Below, one piece after another: positions 1 through 6,050 of a DNA stretch of 7,148 bases; the first letter of the stretch is position 1, and the number at the start of each line of letters is the position of its first letter. Below the pieces are notes generated by a model. The model worked only from the letters and a program-made list of their open reading frames with translations, ran no database searches and was not told the DNA's origin. Made by a program: the position numbers and the translations under genes. Source of the DNA: Methanobacterium sp. Lineage in GTDB: Archaea > Methanobacteriota > Methanobacteria > Methanobacteriales > Methanobacteriaceae. The DNA is taken from NCBI GenBank assembly GCA_003151535.1, contig PLXT01000094.1:1-7148 (forward strand), written 5' to 3'.

Positions 1-251
1 ATATTCCACGTGTATTACAAAGATTCATAACAAAAAATATACTCCCCAACCTCAACAGACTCACACAATTCATGCACAATCCCAAAATAGCACGAACATC
101 CAACTATATAGAAAACTACTACAGACAAACACTACCCAAAGCCCACAAAAAGAAATACAAAACCATCAACGGACTAATCAACTACCTAAAACTCAAAATG
201 CAAAAATGGACCACCAAACACCAAAAACATCCCCAACACCCAACAACTTGA
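1..251 (+). CDS. Transposase, C-terminal end (partial, 5' end outside window)
   Basis: An open frame enters at the left edge (codons in phase with position 3) and stops at TGA 249-251, giving about 82 residues. It is very basic, with a segment TSNYIENYYRQTLPKAHKKK followed by YKTINGLINYLKLKMQKWT. This resembles the C-terminal end of archaeal DDE-type transposases, where a conserved Asn/Glu region precedes a Lys/Arg-rich tail; I recognise the style of the sequence, not the exact IS family. Such enzymes cut and join the ends of an insertion sequence. The coding strand is strikingly skewed: by hand count the first 240 bases have 72 C and only 16 G, unlike the ppk and ppx genes beside it. The gene converges on ppk. 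I cannot identify the right end of its IS, because the partner inverted repeat would lie outside the window. The visible part shows no frameshift, so the copy could be intact upstream. Confidence 0.7.
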   Translation, partial: IPRVLQRFITKNILPNLNRLTQFMHNPKIARTSNYIENYYRQTLPKAHKKKYKTINGLINYLKLKMQKWTTKHQKHPQHPTT

Positions 252-320
252 CAACCCCAGTAACATCAATGATTTATATAGTATATCACAACTTTTCAGT
301 TAGTATATGGAACATAAACT

Positions 321-326
321 AAAAAA
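321..326 (-). terminator. Possible oligo-U terminator after ppk
   Basis: On the minus strand a run of six T lies about 33 nt beyond the ppk stop codon, preceded by a C-rich stretch (CACTTCCCC). Archaeal transcription often ends at U-rich tracts without a hairpin. The 107-bp gap (252-358) between the convergent transposase and ppk genes is the expected place for one. No strong stem-loop is visible here, so this is only a plausible site. Confidence 0.3.
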
Positions 327-358
327 TTGGGGAAGTGATTAAATTAATTTTTCAATAA

Positions 359-2479
359 CTATCTCTGGAAAAAATTAATTAGTCTAGATAAAACTGATTC
401 TTTAACATTATCTTCTTCTTCATATTCTGAGAATTTATCATGCATAAAATAATTTTGGGAATCAATTAAATTTATTGATCTGATTACTTTCTCGTATTCT
501 CCTTTATCATTAATTTTCCGAGCTTTAACATTGTCATTAAACATAATATCTAACATATGCTCGATTTTTAGTTGTAAACTTGGACTCTTAATAGGAAAAG
601 CAATTTCAACTCTTTTTTCTGTATTTCTAGTCATTAAATCGGCACTAGATAAATATATTGAAGTATCATCTCTAGTACCAAAACAGTAGATCCTTGTATG
701 TTCTAAAAACCTACCAACTATACTAATGATTTCAATATTTTCTGTTCTACCGGGTATTCCTGGAATTAAACAGCAAATAGATCTAACAATTAATTTAATT
801 TTTACACCGGCATTAGATGCTTTACTTAGCATGTCAATCAATTCTCTGTCGGTTAAAGAATTCATTTTCAATATAATATTAGCTGGACGATTATTAATTG
901 CATTATCTATTTCAATATTGATCTTTTCTATCAAATTTTTCTTTAATCCAAATGGTGCAACTAATAACTGTTGATATTCATCATTTAAATTTGAAATTGC
1001 AATGTTTTTAAAGAATAAAACTGCATCTTCGCCAATAGCATTGTCACGTGTAATAAAACTATAATCAGTGTACAATTTACTAGTTTTCTCGTTGTAATTT
1101 CCTGTTCCTAACTGAGTAATATATTGAAATTTATTTTTCTCCTTTCTAGTTATCAACAAAATTTTTGAATGTACCTTGAACTCTTCAAAACCATATAAAA
1201 TCCTGCATCCTGCTTCTTCTAATAATCCCGCATAGTGAATATTATTTTCTTCATCAAATCTAGCTCTGAGTTCAATTAAAACAGTTACTTCCTTCCCATT
1301 TTCAGCTGCTTCCAATAAATATTTTATAATTGAGGAAGACCTAGCTAATCTATAAATAGTAATTTTAACTGAAATTACATTTTCATCATTGGCTGCTTCC
1401 TTTAAAAATCTTAAAAAAGGGTTTATGGAATCGTATGGATAGCAAAGTAAAAAATCTCTTTTTTTTAACTGTGGGATAATTTTTCCTTCCTTAATAAATT
1501 TAGGTATTTTAGGATAAAATGGATCGAATGATAAATTATGGAATACAGTTTTATTAATTTTTTTAATATGGTCATATAAATCATACACATAACTCATCTC
1601 TAAAGGCGTATTAGAGATCTGTACCTGATTTTCTTGAATATTCAACTTGTCGCATAGGAATTTTTTTAATTCTGTATCGGAATATTTATAAAATTCTAAC
1701 CTAATTGGTGCTAAACGAGTTCTTTTCTTTAAAAGTTTCTTCATATATCCTTTATAATCCTCATCTTCATCTATTTGTGAATTAGACAGAACAATATCTG
1801 CATTTCTTGTTACAGAAACTATTGTTCTAAATTCTATATGATAATTTGAAAAGATCTCGTTAACATATTCATATATTATTTTTTCTAATAGAATATAGCG
1901 CATTTGATTGTTTGGAAAATGAATTATCTTGGGTAACGATGATGGGATAGGTATAAGTCCGTACAATGTTTTTCCTTCGCTTTCTATTATAAGCATGACA
2001 TTTAGGGATTTGTTCAATAGATGTGGAAAAGGATGGTGAATATCAATAATTTGGGGTGATAAAATGGGAAGTATGTTATTGAAGAAATATTTATTAATAA
2101 ATTTTAATTCGCTTTTAGTCAAATCTTTAAAGTCTAAATCGTAAATGCCTTCAGCTTTTAAGAGTTTATTTAAAGATTTGAATACATCATCTCTACGCTC
2201 ATATAAATAATTTGTTCTATCAAAGATTGCATCTAATTGATCTTGTGCATTTAATCCGGTTTTATTATCAACATAGTCCTTATCAACAAGGGATATATCG
2301 TATAAACTTCCACATCTAACCATATAAAATTCATCTAGATTACTTGTAAAAATAGATATAAATTTTAGACGTTCTAATAATGGAACTGAACCATCCTCTG
2401 CTTCTTCTAAAACACGATCGTTAAAGTTTAACCATGATAATTCGCGGTTTTGGGTGAAACTATAGTCCGTTTTAGACAT
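359..2479 (-). CDS. ppk: Polyphosphate kinase 1 (PPK1)
   Basis: The 706-residue product transfers the terminal phosphate of ATP reversibly onto inorganic polyphosphate through a phosphohistidine. The length is normal for the family (E. coli PPK has 688 residues). The N-terminal domain opens with the typical NRELSWLNFNDRVLEEA (11-27) and TSNLDEFYMVR (45-55). The catalytic half shows TIYRLARS (374-381), ELRARFDEENNIHYAGLLEE (403-422) and FKVHSK with His437, which matches the autophosphorylated histidine. LGTGNYN (457-463), the CCLIPGIPG segment (569-577) and FLEHTRIY with His594, the second conserved histidine, follow, then SSADLMTRNTEKRVEIAFPI (611-630). All expected landmarks are present, with no truncation. 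The start is supported by GAGGT (2486-2490, minus) six bases upstream, inside the last codons of ppx. The gene is second in the ppx-ppk operon with a one-base gap. Its composition is A+T-rich: 15 G+C in 60 at 1801-1860. Confidence 0.97.
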   Translation of the reverse strand: MSKTDYSFTQNRELSWLNFNDRVLEEAEDGSVPLLERLKFISIFTSNLDEFYMVRCGSLYDISLVDKDYVDNKTGLNAQDQLDAIFDRTNYLYERRDDVFKSLNKLLKAEGIYDLDFKDLTKSELKFINKYFFNNILPILSPQIIDIHHPFPHLLNKSLNVMLIIESEGKTLYGLIPIPSSLPKIIHFPNNQMRYILLEKIIYEYVNEIFSNYHIEFRTIVSVTRNADIVLSNSQIDEDEDYKGYMKKLLKKRTRLAPIRLEFYKYSDTELKKFLCDKLNIQENQVQISNTPLEMSYVYDLYDHIKKINKTVFHNLSFDPFYPKIPKFIKEGKIIPQLKKRDFLLCYPYDSINPFLRFLKEAANDENVISVKITIYRLARSSSIIKYLLEAAENGKEVTVLIELRARFDEENNIHYAGLLEEAGCRILYGFEEFKVHSKILLITRKEKNKFQYITQLGTGNYNEKTSKLYTDYSFITRDNAIGEDAVLFFKNIAISNLNDEYQQLLVAPFGLKKNLIEKINIEIDNAINNRPANIILKMNSLTDRELIDMLSKASNAGVKIKLIVRSICCLIPGIPGRTENIEIISIVGRFLEHTRIYCFGTRDDTSIYLSSADLMTRNTEKRVEIAFPIKSPSLQLKIEHMLDIMFNDNVKARKINDKGEYEKVIRSINLIDSQNYFMHDKFSEYEEEDNVKESVLSRLINFFQR

Positions 2480-2480
2480 T

Positions 2481-3398
2481 TTAATACCTCTTCAATATTT
2501 TTTTATATAAATATCCTTCTCTAACACTAAATTTACTAGTTGCTAAATTTTCACATCCAAAGTAATCAGTAATTGACTCTAATATTAATAAAGCAGGGAC
2601 TAAAGTGTGTATTCTAGAAGGTTTAACATGTAATATTTTATTGTAAATATTTTTATTATCATGATTAATTTCGTTAAGAGTTAATTCTGTTTCAAGTTCT
2701 TTCAATAATTTAACATCAATTAATGCAGATTTATTTTTCTGTAAATTTAAATTCAATAATATCTTTTCAATTGCACGTATACTTCCACCCACTCCACAAA
2801 TAAAAGGAATTTTTTCTGGATGATCTAGACCGATTTTGTCTAATTCCGAGTATGTTCTTTCTTTAATCCGGAGACATTCTTCTTTATTGGGTATAATGTC
2901 CGAAACATATTCATTATACATTTTTAAAGAACCAACAGGAATACTGTATCCTTCCGTTATTTTTTTATCCTTAAAAAGTACAATCTCAACACTTCCGCCA
3001 CCCAAATCAATTAAAATCCCATTATCCTCCTTGATTGTATGGATAGATCCACAAAAGCTTAATTGTCCTTCTTCCTCTCCAGATAATAAATCAATTTCTA
3101 TGTTTATTTTATCTTTAATAATTTTAATAACGTTAGAACTGTTTTCAATATTTCTAAGCGAAGCTGTAGCAAATAAACTGTAATTATCTATTTTTGAATA
3201 GTCTAAAACATCTTTCATTTCTTTAAGAACGGTTAAAAGTTTTTCAACGCCATTATTGGTTAAAATTCCTTTTTTAATATAGAATACCAATCCTAGATTT
3301 TCTTTTTTTGAAAATATTAGACTTATATTCTCATCTTTGCAACGATAAACATTTAATCTTACTGTGTTTGAACCTATATCTACTATTCCATATAACAT
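2481..3398 (-). CDS. ppx: Exopolyphosphatase, Ppx/GppA family (short form)
   Basis: The 305-residue protein belongs to the Ppx/GppA phosphatases of the ASKHA (actin/Hsp70-like) fold, which release phosphate from polyphosphate ends or hydrolyse pppGpp. Visible motifs are phosphate loop 1, DIGSNTVRL (7-15), then ATASLRN (77-83), LLSGEEEGQLSF (104-115) with the conserved acidic cluster E108-E110 containing the likely catalytic glutamate, phosphate loop 2, ILIDLGGGSVEIV (128-140), and GVGGSIRAIEK (202-212). The tail SRIHTLVPALLILESI (261-276) and REGYLYK (293-299) is also typical. It is much shorter than E. coli PPX (513 residues) and consists of the two ASKHA lobes without the C-terminal HD-type region. 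GAGGT at 3408-3412 (minus), nine bases upstream, supports the start. Its place directly upstream of ppk argues for exopolyphosphatase rather than pppGpp hydrolysis, but the sequence alone cannot exclude the latter. Confidence 0.93.
   Translation of the reverse strand: MLYGIVDIGSNTVRLNVYRCKDENISLIFSKKENLGLVFYIKKGILTNNGVEKLLTVLKEMKDVLDYSKIDNYSLFATASLRNIENSSNVIKIIKDKINIEIDLLSGEEEGQLSFCGSIHTIKEDNGILIDLGGGSVEIVLFKDKKITEGYSIPVGSLKMYNEYVSDIIPNKEECLRIKERTYSELDKIGLDHPEKIPFICGVGGSIRAIEKILLNLNLQKNKSALIDVKLLKELETELTLNEINHDNKNIYNKILHVKPSRIHTLVPALLILESITDYFGCENLATSKFSVREGYLYKKILKRY
2486..2490 (-). promoter_or_regulatory. Ribosome binding site of ppk inside the end of ppx
   Basis: The minus strand reads GAGGT within the final ppx codons (Lys-Arg-Tyr-stop), six bases before the ppk ATG. 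It fixes the ppk start and implies translation of ppk from the same message as ppx, possibly with coupling. Confidence 0.8.
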
Positions 3399-3407
3399 CG
3401 TGTAATA

Positions 3408-3412
3408 ACCTC
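3408..3412 (-). promoter_or_regulatory. Ribosome binding site of ppx
   Basis: The minus strand reads GAGGT nine bases before the ppx ATG at 3398, which supports that start. On the plus strand the site is bracketed by a direct repeat of GTAATA (3402-3407 and 3413-3418), which may be chance in this A+T-rich sequence. Confidence 0.65.
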
Positions 3413-3452
3413 GTAATACTAAATGAATCTAGTGATTAAATGATTTTGGGTG

Positions 3453-3470
3453 TTTTTTATAGTTTTTTTT
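3453..3470 (-). promoter_or_regulatory. Probable ppx-ppk promoter (BRE/TATA)
   Basis: Read on the minus strand, an A-run (BRE-like) is followed by CTATAAAAA, a good archaeal TATA box. Its 3' edge is 55 bases from the ppx start. Transcription would begin roughly 25 bases downstream, near 3430, leaving a leader of about 30 nt that contains the GAGGT ribosome binding site. The geometry fits, but the surrounding sequence is so A+T-rich that TATA-like matches are common. Confidence 0.45.
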
Positions 3471-3628
3471 AATCTTTATGATAAAGTTCTTTTACCATGG
3501 ATTAAATTTGTATATGTGCTATATTTGTTGATATTCATAATTATAATAATTCCAAATCTTCTGTTAATTTTGAAGCATTGTTTATTTGAGCATTTTTTGT
3601 GAAATAATTTTTATAAGGTGTTGGCTGG

Positions 3629-3646
3629 ATATTAACCGATTAATAT
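3629..3646. repeat. Short inverted repeat, 7-bp arms, 4-nt loop
   Basis: ATATTAA, loop CCGA, TTAATAT: perfect arms at 3629-3635 and 3640-3646. It stands alone in the spacer with no gene start nearby; the role is unknown. The all-A/T arms make a chance match fairly likely. Confidence 0.45.
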
Positions 3647-3756
3647 GTATATAACTATCCTAGAAAGTGTTATAATTTTTTTAATATTGTTAAACTTGTC
3701 ACTATGAGTTTTAATCATCTTTCAGTTTATCTTTTAGATTTCATTTTTAAATTATT

Positions 3757-3773
3757 TAACACAAATTGTGTTA
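3757..3773. repeat. Operator-like palindrome 1 (8-bp arms, 1-nt centre)
   Basis: TAACACAA, centre A, TTGTGTTA is perfectly self-complementary around position 3765. It pairs with a second palindrome centred at 3786. Palindromes of this size with a single central base are typical of dimeric repressor sites, but no regulator gene or well-placed start codon is close. Confidence 0.5.
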
Positions 3774-3778
3774 TCTTT

Positions 3779-3793
3779 TACACTTGAAGTGTA
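3779..3793. repeat. Operator-like palindrome 2 (7-bp arms, 1-nt centre)
   Basis: TACACTT, centre G, AAGTGTA is perfectly self-complementary around 3786. Its centre is 21 bp (two helical turns) from palindrome 1, and the half-sites share an ACAC core. It lies about 380 bases upstream of the ppx start, far for a classical operator. Confidence 0.5.
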
Positions 3794-4198
3794 TGTCTAA
3801 TCGTATATTTATATTTAAAGCAAAGTAATAAAATTCAACATTTAAGAAAATAGGGAATATTCTTATTAAACATACCTTTGCATTGTTTCTAATGCTTATT
3901 TCATTGTTCAAATATAGAATTTACATTATTTAATAAAAAAGATAATGTAGATCAATGGTTAATTATTATTAGATTTTATATGATTAAATAAAAATTTTTT
4001 AATACATTGAAGGTTAAGTATTGATTTTACTTATTTTAAAATAGTACTATCCAAACTAATTCCATATTAATCCTGTGAAATGTAGTCTTATTTATTCTAG
4101 AAATTTTACTTGATTTAGTTCCTTATATGTGTATTAAAATTCCCTTATAGTAGATTATAAGTACTTGTATCAACATATGAAAATTTCTATAAACCTTA

Positions 4199-4237
4199 GA
4201 GAATTTCTATGTATTTGAATTTTTTATAATTTTTTTT
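4199..4237 (+). repeat. Left inverted end of the IS relic
   Basis: Starts GAGAATTTCTAT and continues through GTATTTGA into an A/T block ending in eight T. Compared with the inverted right end it differs at two positions in the first 20 bases and lacks about 15 bases present there. It lies on the 3' side of the transposase remnant, as expected for an IS end close to the stop codon. Confidence 0.7.
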
Positions 4238-4338
4238 GTAGGTTTGTTTTATAGTTTTTTTGTTTTTTATTGGTTAAATTTCTTATTTGTCATCTATTTT
4301 TTTGTTTATATTTATGGGGGTTTTTTTGGTAGCGTTCG

Positions 4339-4566
4339 CTAGGGCGTGTTTTTTTGTTTTAGGGTGTTTATTTGTTGTAGGTTGTAGGAGAAGCAGGTGA
4401 AGATGTTTTTGGTGTGTGTTCTGAGTGTTGTGGTGACTTTTACGTGACCGGAGTGGAATATGTTTTTGATTACGGCGTATGGTCGTTTTCCGGGTGATCT
4501 TTTGCGTGTTATGCGTTGGTTACGCATTTTTTCTATGATATTTAGTGGGTGGCCGCGTGTTGGGCT
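4339..4566 (-). pseudogene. Transposase remnant, C-terminal fragment
   Basis: The minus-strand frame is open from 4566 (just after a TAA at 4567-4569) to TAG at 4339-4341, 75 codons before the stop. It reads SPTRGHPLNIIEK, then MRNQRITRKRSPGKRPYAVI and KNIFHSGHVKVTTTLRTH, ending FTCFSYNLQQI. The R-x-RSPGKRPYAVIK stretch followed by a CFSYNL segment is the usual C-terminal end of IS4/IS5-type DDE transposases in methanogens, where a catalytic Glu region is followed by a basic tail. The ATG at 4525-4527 is internal to this homology and is not a real start. The DDE core and N-terminal part are missing. Like the transposase at 1-251, its coding strand is rich in A and C, in contrast to its surroundings, and the skew stops abruptly near 4566, which marks the deletion junction. 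It sits inside the inverted repeats 4199-4944. Confidence 0.75.
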
Positions 4567-4765
4567 TTAATATAAAAATATAAAAAACTATTAAAGTATT
4601 AACGAACTTGTTACCTACTCCACTGTCGTAAAAATATTTACAAACTCCTTACAAAAACGGCTATAAATGCCTAAAAAAACATAAAACATAGCTAATACCA
4701 ATAATAAACGTTTAATAATAACTAAAGTCCTGTTTAAATACAATTTATTCTTTAATATTTTATAA

Positions 4766-4780
4766 GCCTTATTATAAGGC
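4766..4780. repeat. Palindrome with CCTTA/TAAGG half-sites
   Basis: GCCTTAT, centre T, ATAAGGC is a perfect 7-bp-arm palindrome. It lies inside the IS relic, upstream (in minus-strand sense) of the transposase remnant, where it could have acted in IS expression. A similar CCTTA/TAAGG palindrome occurs at 5448-5462. Confidence 0.45.
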
Positions 4781-4891
4781 AATTAAAAAAGCTATGATTA
4801 TATGTTAATTACTCGGAAAAATGAGTTAAATGAGACGTTAAACTCTAATTATGTTATGATTATGACAAAATTCACCATTAAACTCACTACT

Positions 4892-4944
4892 AAAAAAAAT
4901 TATAAAAATTCAGACAAAAAAAAATCAAGTAAATAGAAATTCTC
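4892..4944 (-). repeat. Right inverted end of the IS relic
   Basis: Read on the minus strand it begins GAGAATTTCTAT, TTACTTGA, then a nine-T run, GTCT, and a block GAA-T5-ATAA-T8 that matches the left end except for one T. The extra bases relative to the left end look like an insertion in the T-rich tract. Confidence 0.7.
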
Positions 4945-5040
4945 TTAATATTGAAATAATCAATTTCGGGATTTCACGAATACTAAAATTATTCATTGTA
5001 ACAAAACCTCCTCAATTTCAAATATTTAAATCATATCTAA

Positions 5041-5085
5041 CAGTAATTATAATATAGTATGGTAAGTACCATATTAATACTACTG
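5041..5085. repeat. Nested inverted repeat (cruciform or RNA hairpin candidate)
   Basis: The core TATGGTA, AG, TACCATA (5058-5064 and 5067-5073) is perfect with a 2-nt centre. Outer arms CAGTA (5041-5045) and TACTG (5081-5085) also pair, and ATTA/TAAT can pair just inside them. A 2-nt loop is too tight for an RNA hairpin, so the core is better read as a DNA-binding palindrome. GGTACTG recurs at 5106-5112. Confidence 0.45.
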
Positions 5086-5447
5086 ATTTAATTAACTAAG
5101 TTTTTGGTACTGTTAAATGTCAATGCTAAGTATACCTAATTTTATGGTGTTTTAATTCTGGAACAGGACGTATTTAACCAATTTAGGACTGATATTTCAA
5201 AAATATAATGATCAAAGTGTTAAAATCTTTATTTAGTAAGGACTATATGTCTGGACTGCTATACTATGAGTATTGTGTTATCGATTTTTAAAGATATATT
5301 AATTTAAAAAATATCATCAAAAAAAAGATTATTTTAATTTAATCCACTTTTTTAATAGGATCATTAAGATTTTTTTTAAGAAATAATTTAATTAAAAAAA
5401 ATTTAATATTAGTAATTTTTGATTACAAAACTTTAAGTTAAAATAAA

Positions 5448-5462
5448 CCTTAATTATTAAGG
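5448..5462. repeat. Palindrome just upstream of the lipoprotein gene
   Basis: CCTTAAT, centre T, ATTAAGG is a perfect palindrome ending 45 bases before the preferred lipoprotein start. This position is close to where transcription would begin, so it could be an operator or a 5' leader element. No regulator is encoded nearby. Confidence 0.45.
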
Positions 5463-5507
5463 ATGATGAAATAAACAAAAATTGTTGATGGATTAAAAGT
5501 GAATATT

Positions 5508-5999
5508 ATGGATAATAAGATTATAATCTGGGGTTTAGTGATCATAGTCGTTTTTTTAAGTGGATGTATACAGTCAGACTCATCACAGATTGATGTTCTT
5601 GCAACATCCATTAACACCCATCTAAAAAATGGAGATGGAGATTATAACACTGCCGGGATAGATACCAATGAATTTCTTTACAGTGCTGCATTAGATGAGT
5701 GTAATAATGCTTCTTCAGAGTATAATCAGGCACAATCACTAGCTAACCAAGGTTTAACATACGCTCAAAATTCTAATGACACAGTTTATGCTAGTTATAT
5801 GCAATCTGTTTTAAATGAAATAGATGCCAAGATAAATGCAACAAATGAACTCAAAACAGCAATTCCATATTTGCAAGATAACAATACTGTAAATGCCAAT
5901 ATCCATTCAAGTAATGCTAATGGATATATGGATGACGCAACTACATTTAACAATCAAAGAGAGAATATAGTTAAGCAAAATCCTACAAAATTTAAATAA
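5508..5999 (+). CDS. Small predicted lipoprotein, function unknown
   Basis: I do not recognise the family. From ATG 5508 the product has 163 residues: a short N-terminus with Lys4, a hydrophobic segment (IIIWGLVIIVVFL, 5-17) and a lipobox LSGC with Cys20. It would therefore be exported, lipid-modified on Cys20 and held on the outer face of the membrane. The mature part is about 144 residues, rich in Asn, Ala, Ser and Asp, low in aromatic residues, and looks mainly helical (for example 56-86 and 92-119), reminiscent of small helical-repeat or coiled-coil surface proteins; this is appearance only. A GTG at 5499, nine bases upstream in frame, would add three residues, but AAAGTGA at 5496-5502 works better as a Shine-Dalgarno-like site for the ATG. 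The RecJ-like gene begins 51 bases downstream on the same strand. Confidence 0.75.
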   Translation: MDNKIIIWGLVIIVVFLSGCIQSDSSQIDVLATSINTHLKNGDGDYNTAGIDTNEFLYSAALDECNNASSEYNQAQSLANQGLTYAQNSNDTVYASYMQSVLNEIDAKINATNELKTAIPYLQDNNTVNANIHSSNANGYMDDATTFNNQRENIVKQNPTKFK

Positions 6000-6040
6000 T
6001 TAAACTTATAGGATATAATATAAAAAAATAATGATTTTTA

Positions 6041-6046
6041 GAGGTT
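6041..6046 (+). promoter_or_regulatory. Ribosome binding site of the RecJ-like gene
   Basis: GAGGTT lies four bases before ATG 6051, which fixes this start. A TATA-like ATAATATAAAAAAAT at about 6015-6029 lies just upstream. If used as a promoter, transcription would begin close to or within this site, so co-transcription with the lipoprotein gene is about as likely. Confidence 0.7.
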
Positions 6047-6050
6047 AAGA

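Larger units (their letters stand above)
3413..4198. other. A+T-rich spacer upstream of ppx, no gene found
   Basis: About 790 bases between the ppx start region and the left end of the IS relic. I find no open frame with plausible coding character, no tRNA-like cloverleaf and no G+C-rich island suggesting a structured RNA. The visible structure is the ppx promoter, a short hairpin (3629-3646) and a pair of palindromes (3757-3793). A tiny ATG frame at 3794 (11 codons) follows the palindromes but has no ribosome binding site of note. Confidence 0.6.
4199..4944. mobile_element. Degenerate, internally deleted insertion sequence
   Basis: The element is delimited by a perfect 12-bp inverted repeat, GAGAATTTCTAT at 4199-4210 and its reverse complement at 4933-4944. 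The match extends inward: 18 of the first 20 bases agree. A second matching block, GAA then a T-run, ATAA and eight T, occurs at 4217-4237 and, inverted, at 4892-4911, shifted by about 15 bases. The trinucleotide TTA flanks both ends (4196-4198 and 4945-4947), as a 3-bp target duplication would; a TNA-type 3-bp duplication with ends starting GAG is known in part of the IS5 family, so membership there is a reasonable inference. At 746 bp, with only the C-terminal part of a transposase inside, it has probably lost most of its gene. In such A+T-rich DNA a 12-bp match alone could be chance; the extended match and the enclosed transposase make the case. Confidence 0.72.
4948..5498. other. A+T-rich spacer upstream of the lipoprotein gene
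   Basis: About 550 bases between the IS relic and the lipoprotein gene. I see no open frame of coding character and no RNA gene. It holds an inverted repeat with partly matching outer arms (5041-5085), a somewhat more G+C-rich patch around 5160-5280 with AGGAC repeated three times (5165, 5185, 5239), and several T- or A-runs. A possible TATA-like stretch TTTAATATTA behind an A-run (about 5394-5411) could serve the lipoprotein gene, but alternatives are numerous. A palindrome at 5448-5462 lies just upstream of the start. Confidence 0.55.

Noticed and set aside
252..358. Right terminal repeat of the IS at the left edge
   Set aside because: No segment here matches the ends at 4199 or 4944, and the partner end is outside the window, so no boundary can be placed.
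726..974. Plus-strand open frame of 82 codons
   Set aside because: It lies entirely opposite ppk, whose family motifs are clear, and its protein has no recognisable feature.
2836..3183. Plus-strand open frame of 115 codons
   Set aside because: It is antisense to ppx through conserved motifs such as ILIDLGGGSVEIV; a shadow of that gene.
3794..3829. Tiny ATG frame (11 codons) after the paired palindromes
   Set aside because: No ribosome binding site of note and far too short to separate from chance.
4331..4342. Inverted repeat AGCG-TT-CGCT with flanking T and A as a terminator for the transposase remnant
   Set aside because: The two-base loop is too small for an RNA hairpin and no T-run follows on the minus strand; the downstream sequence there is A-rich.
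5463..5500. C-box-like ATGATGA followed by TGATGGA, as in a C/D box guide RNA
   Set aside because: No CTGA D or D' box follows at a suitable distance, and the stretch is the leader of the lipoprotein gene.
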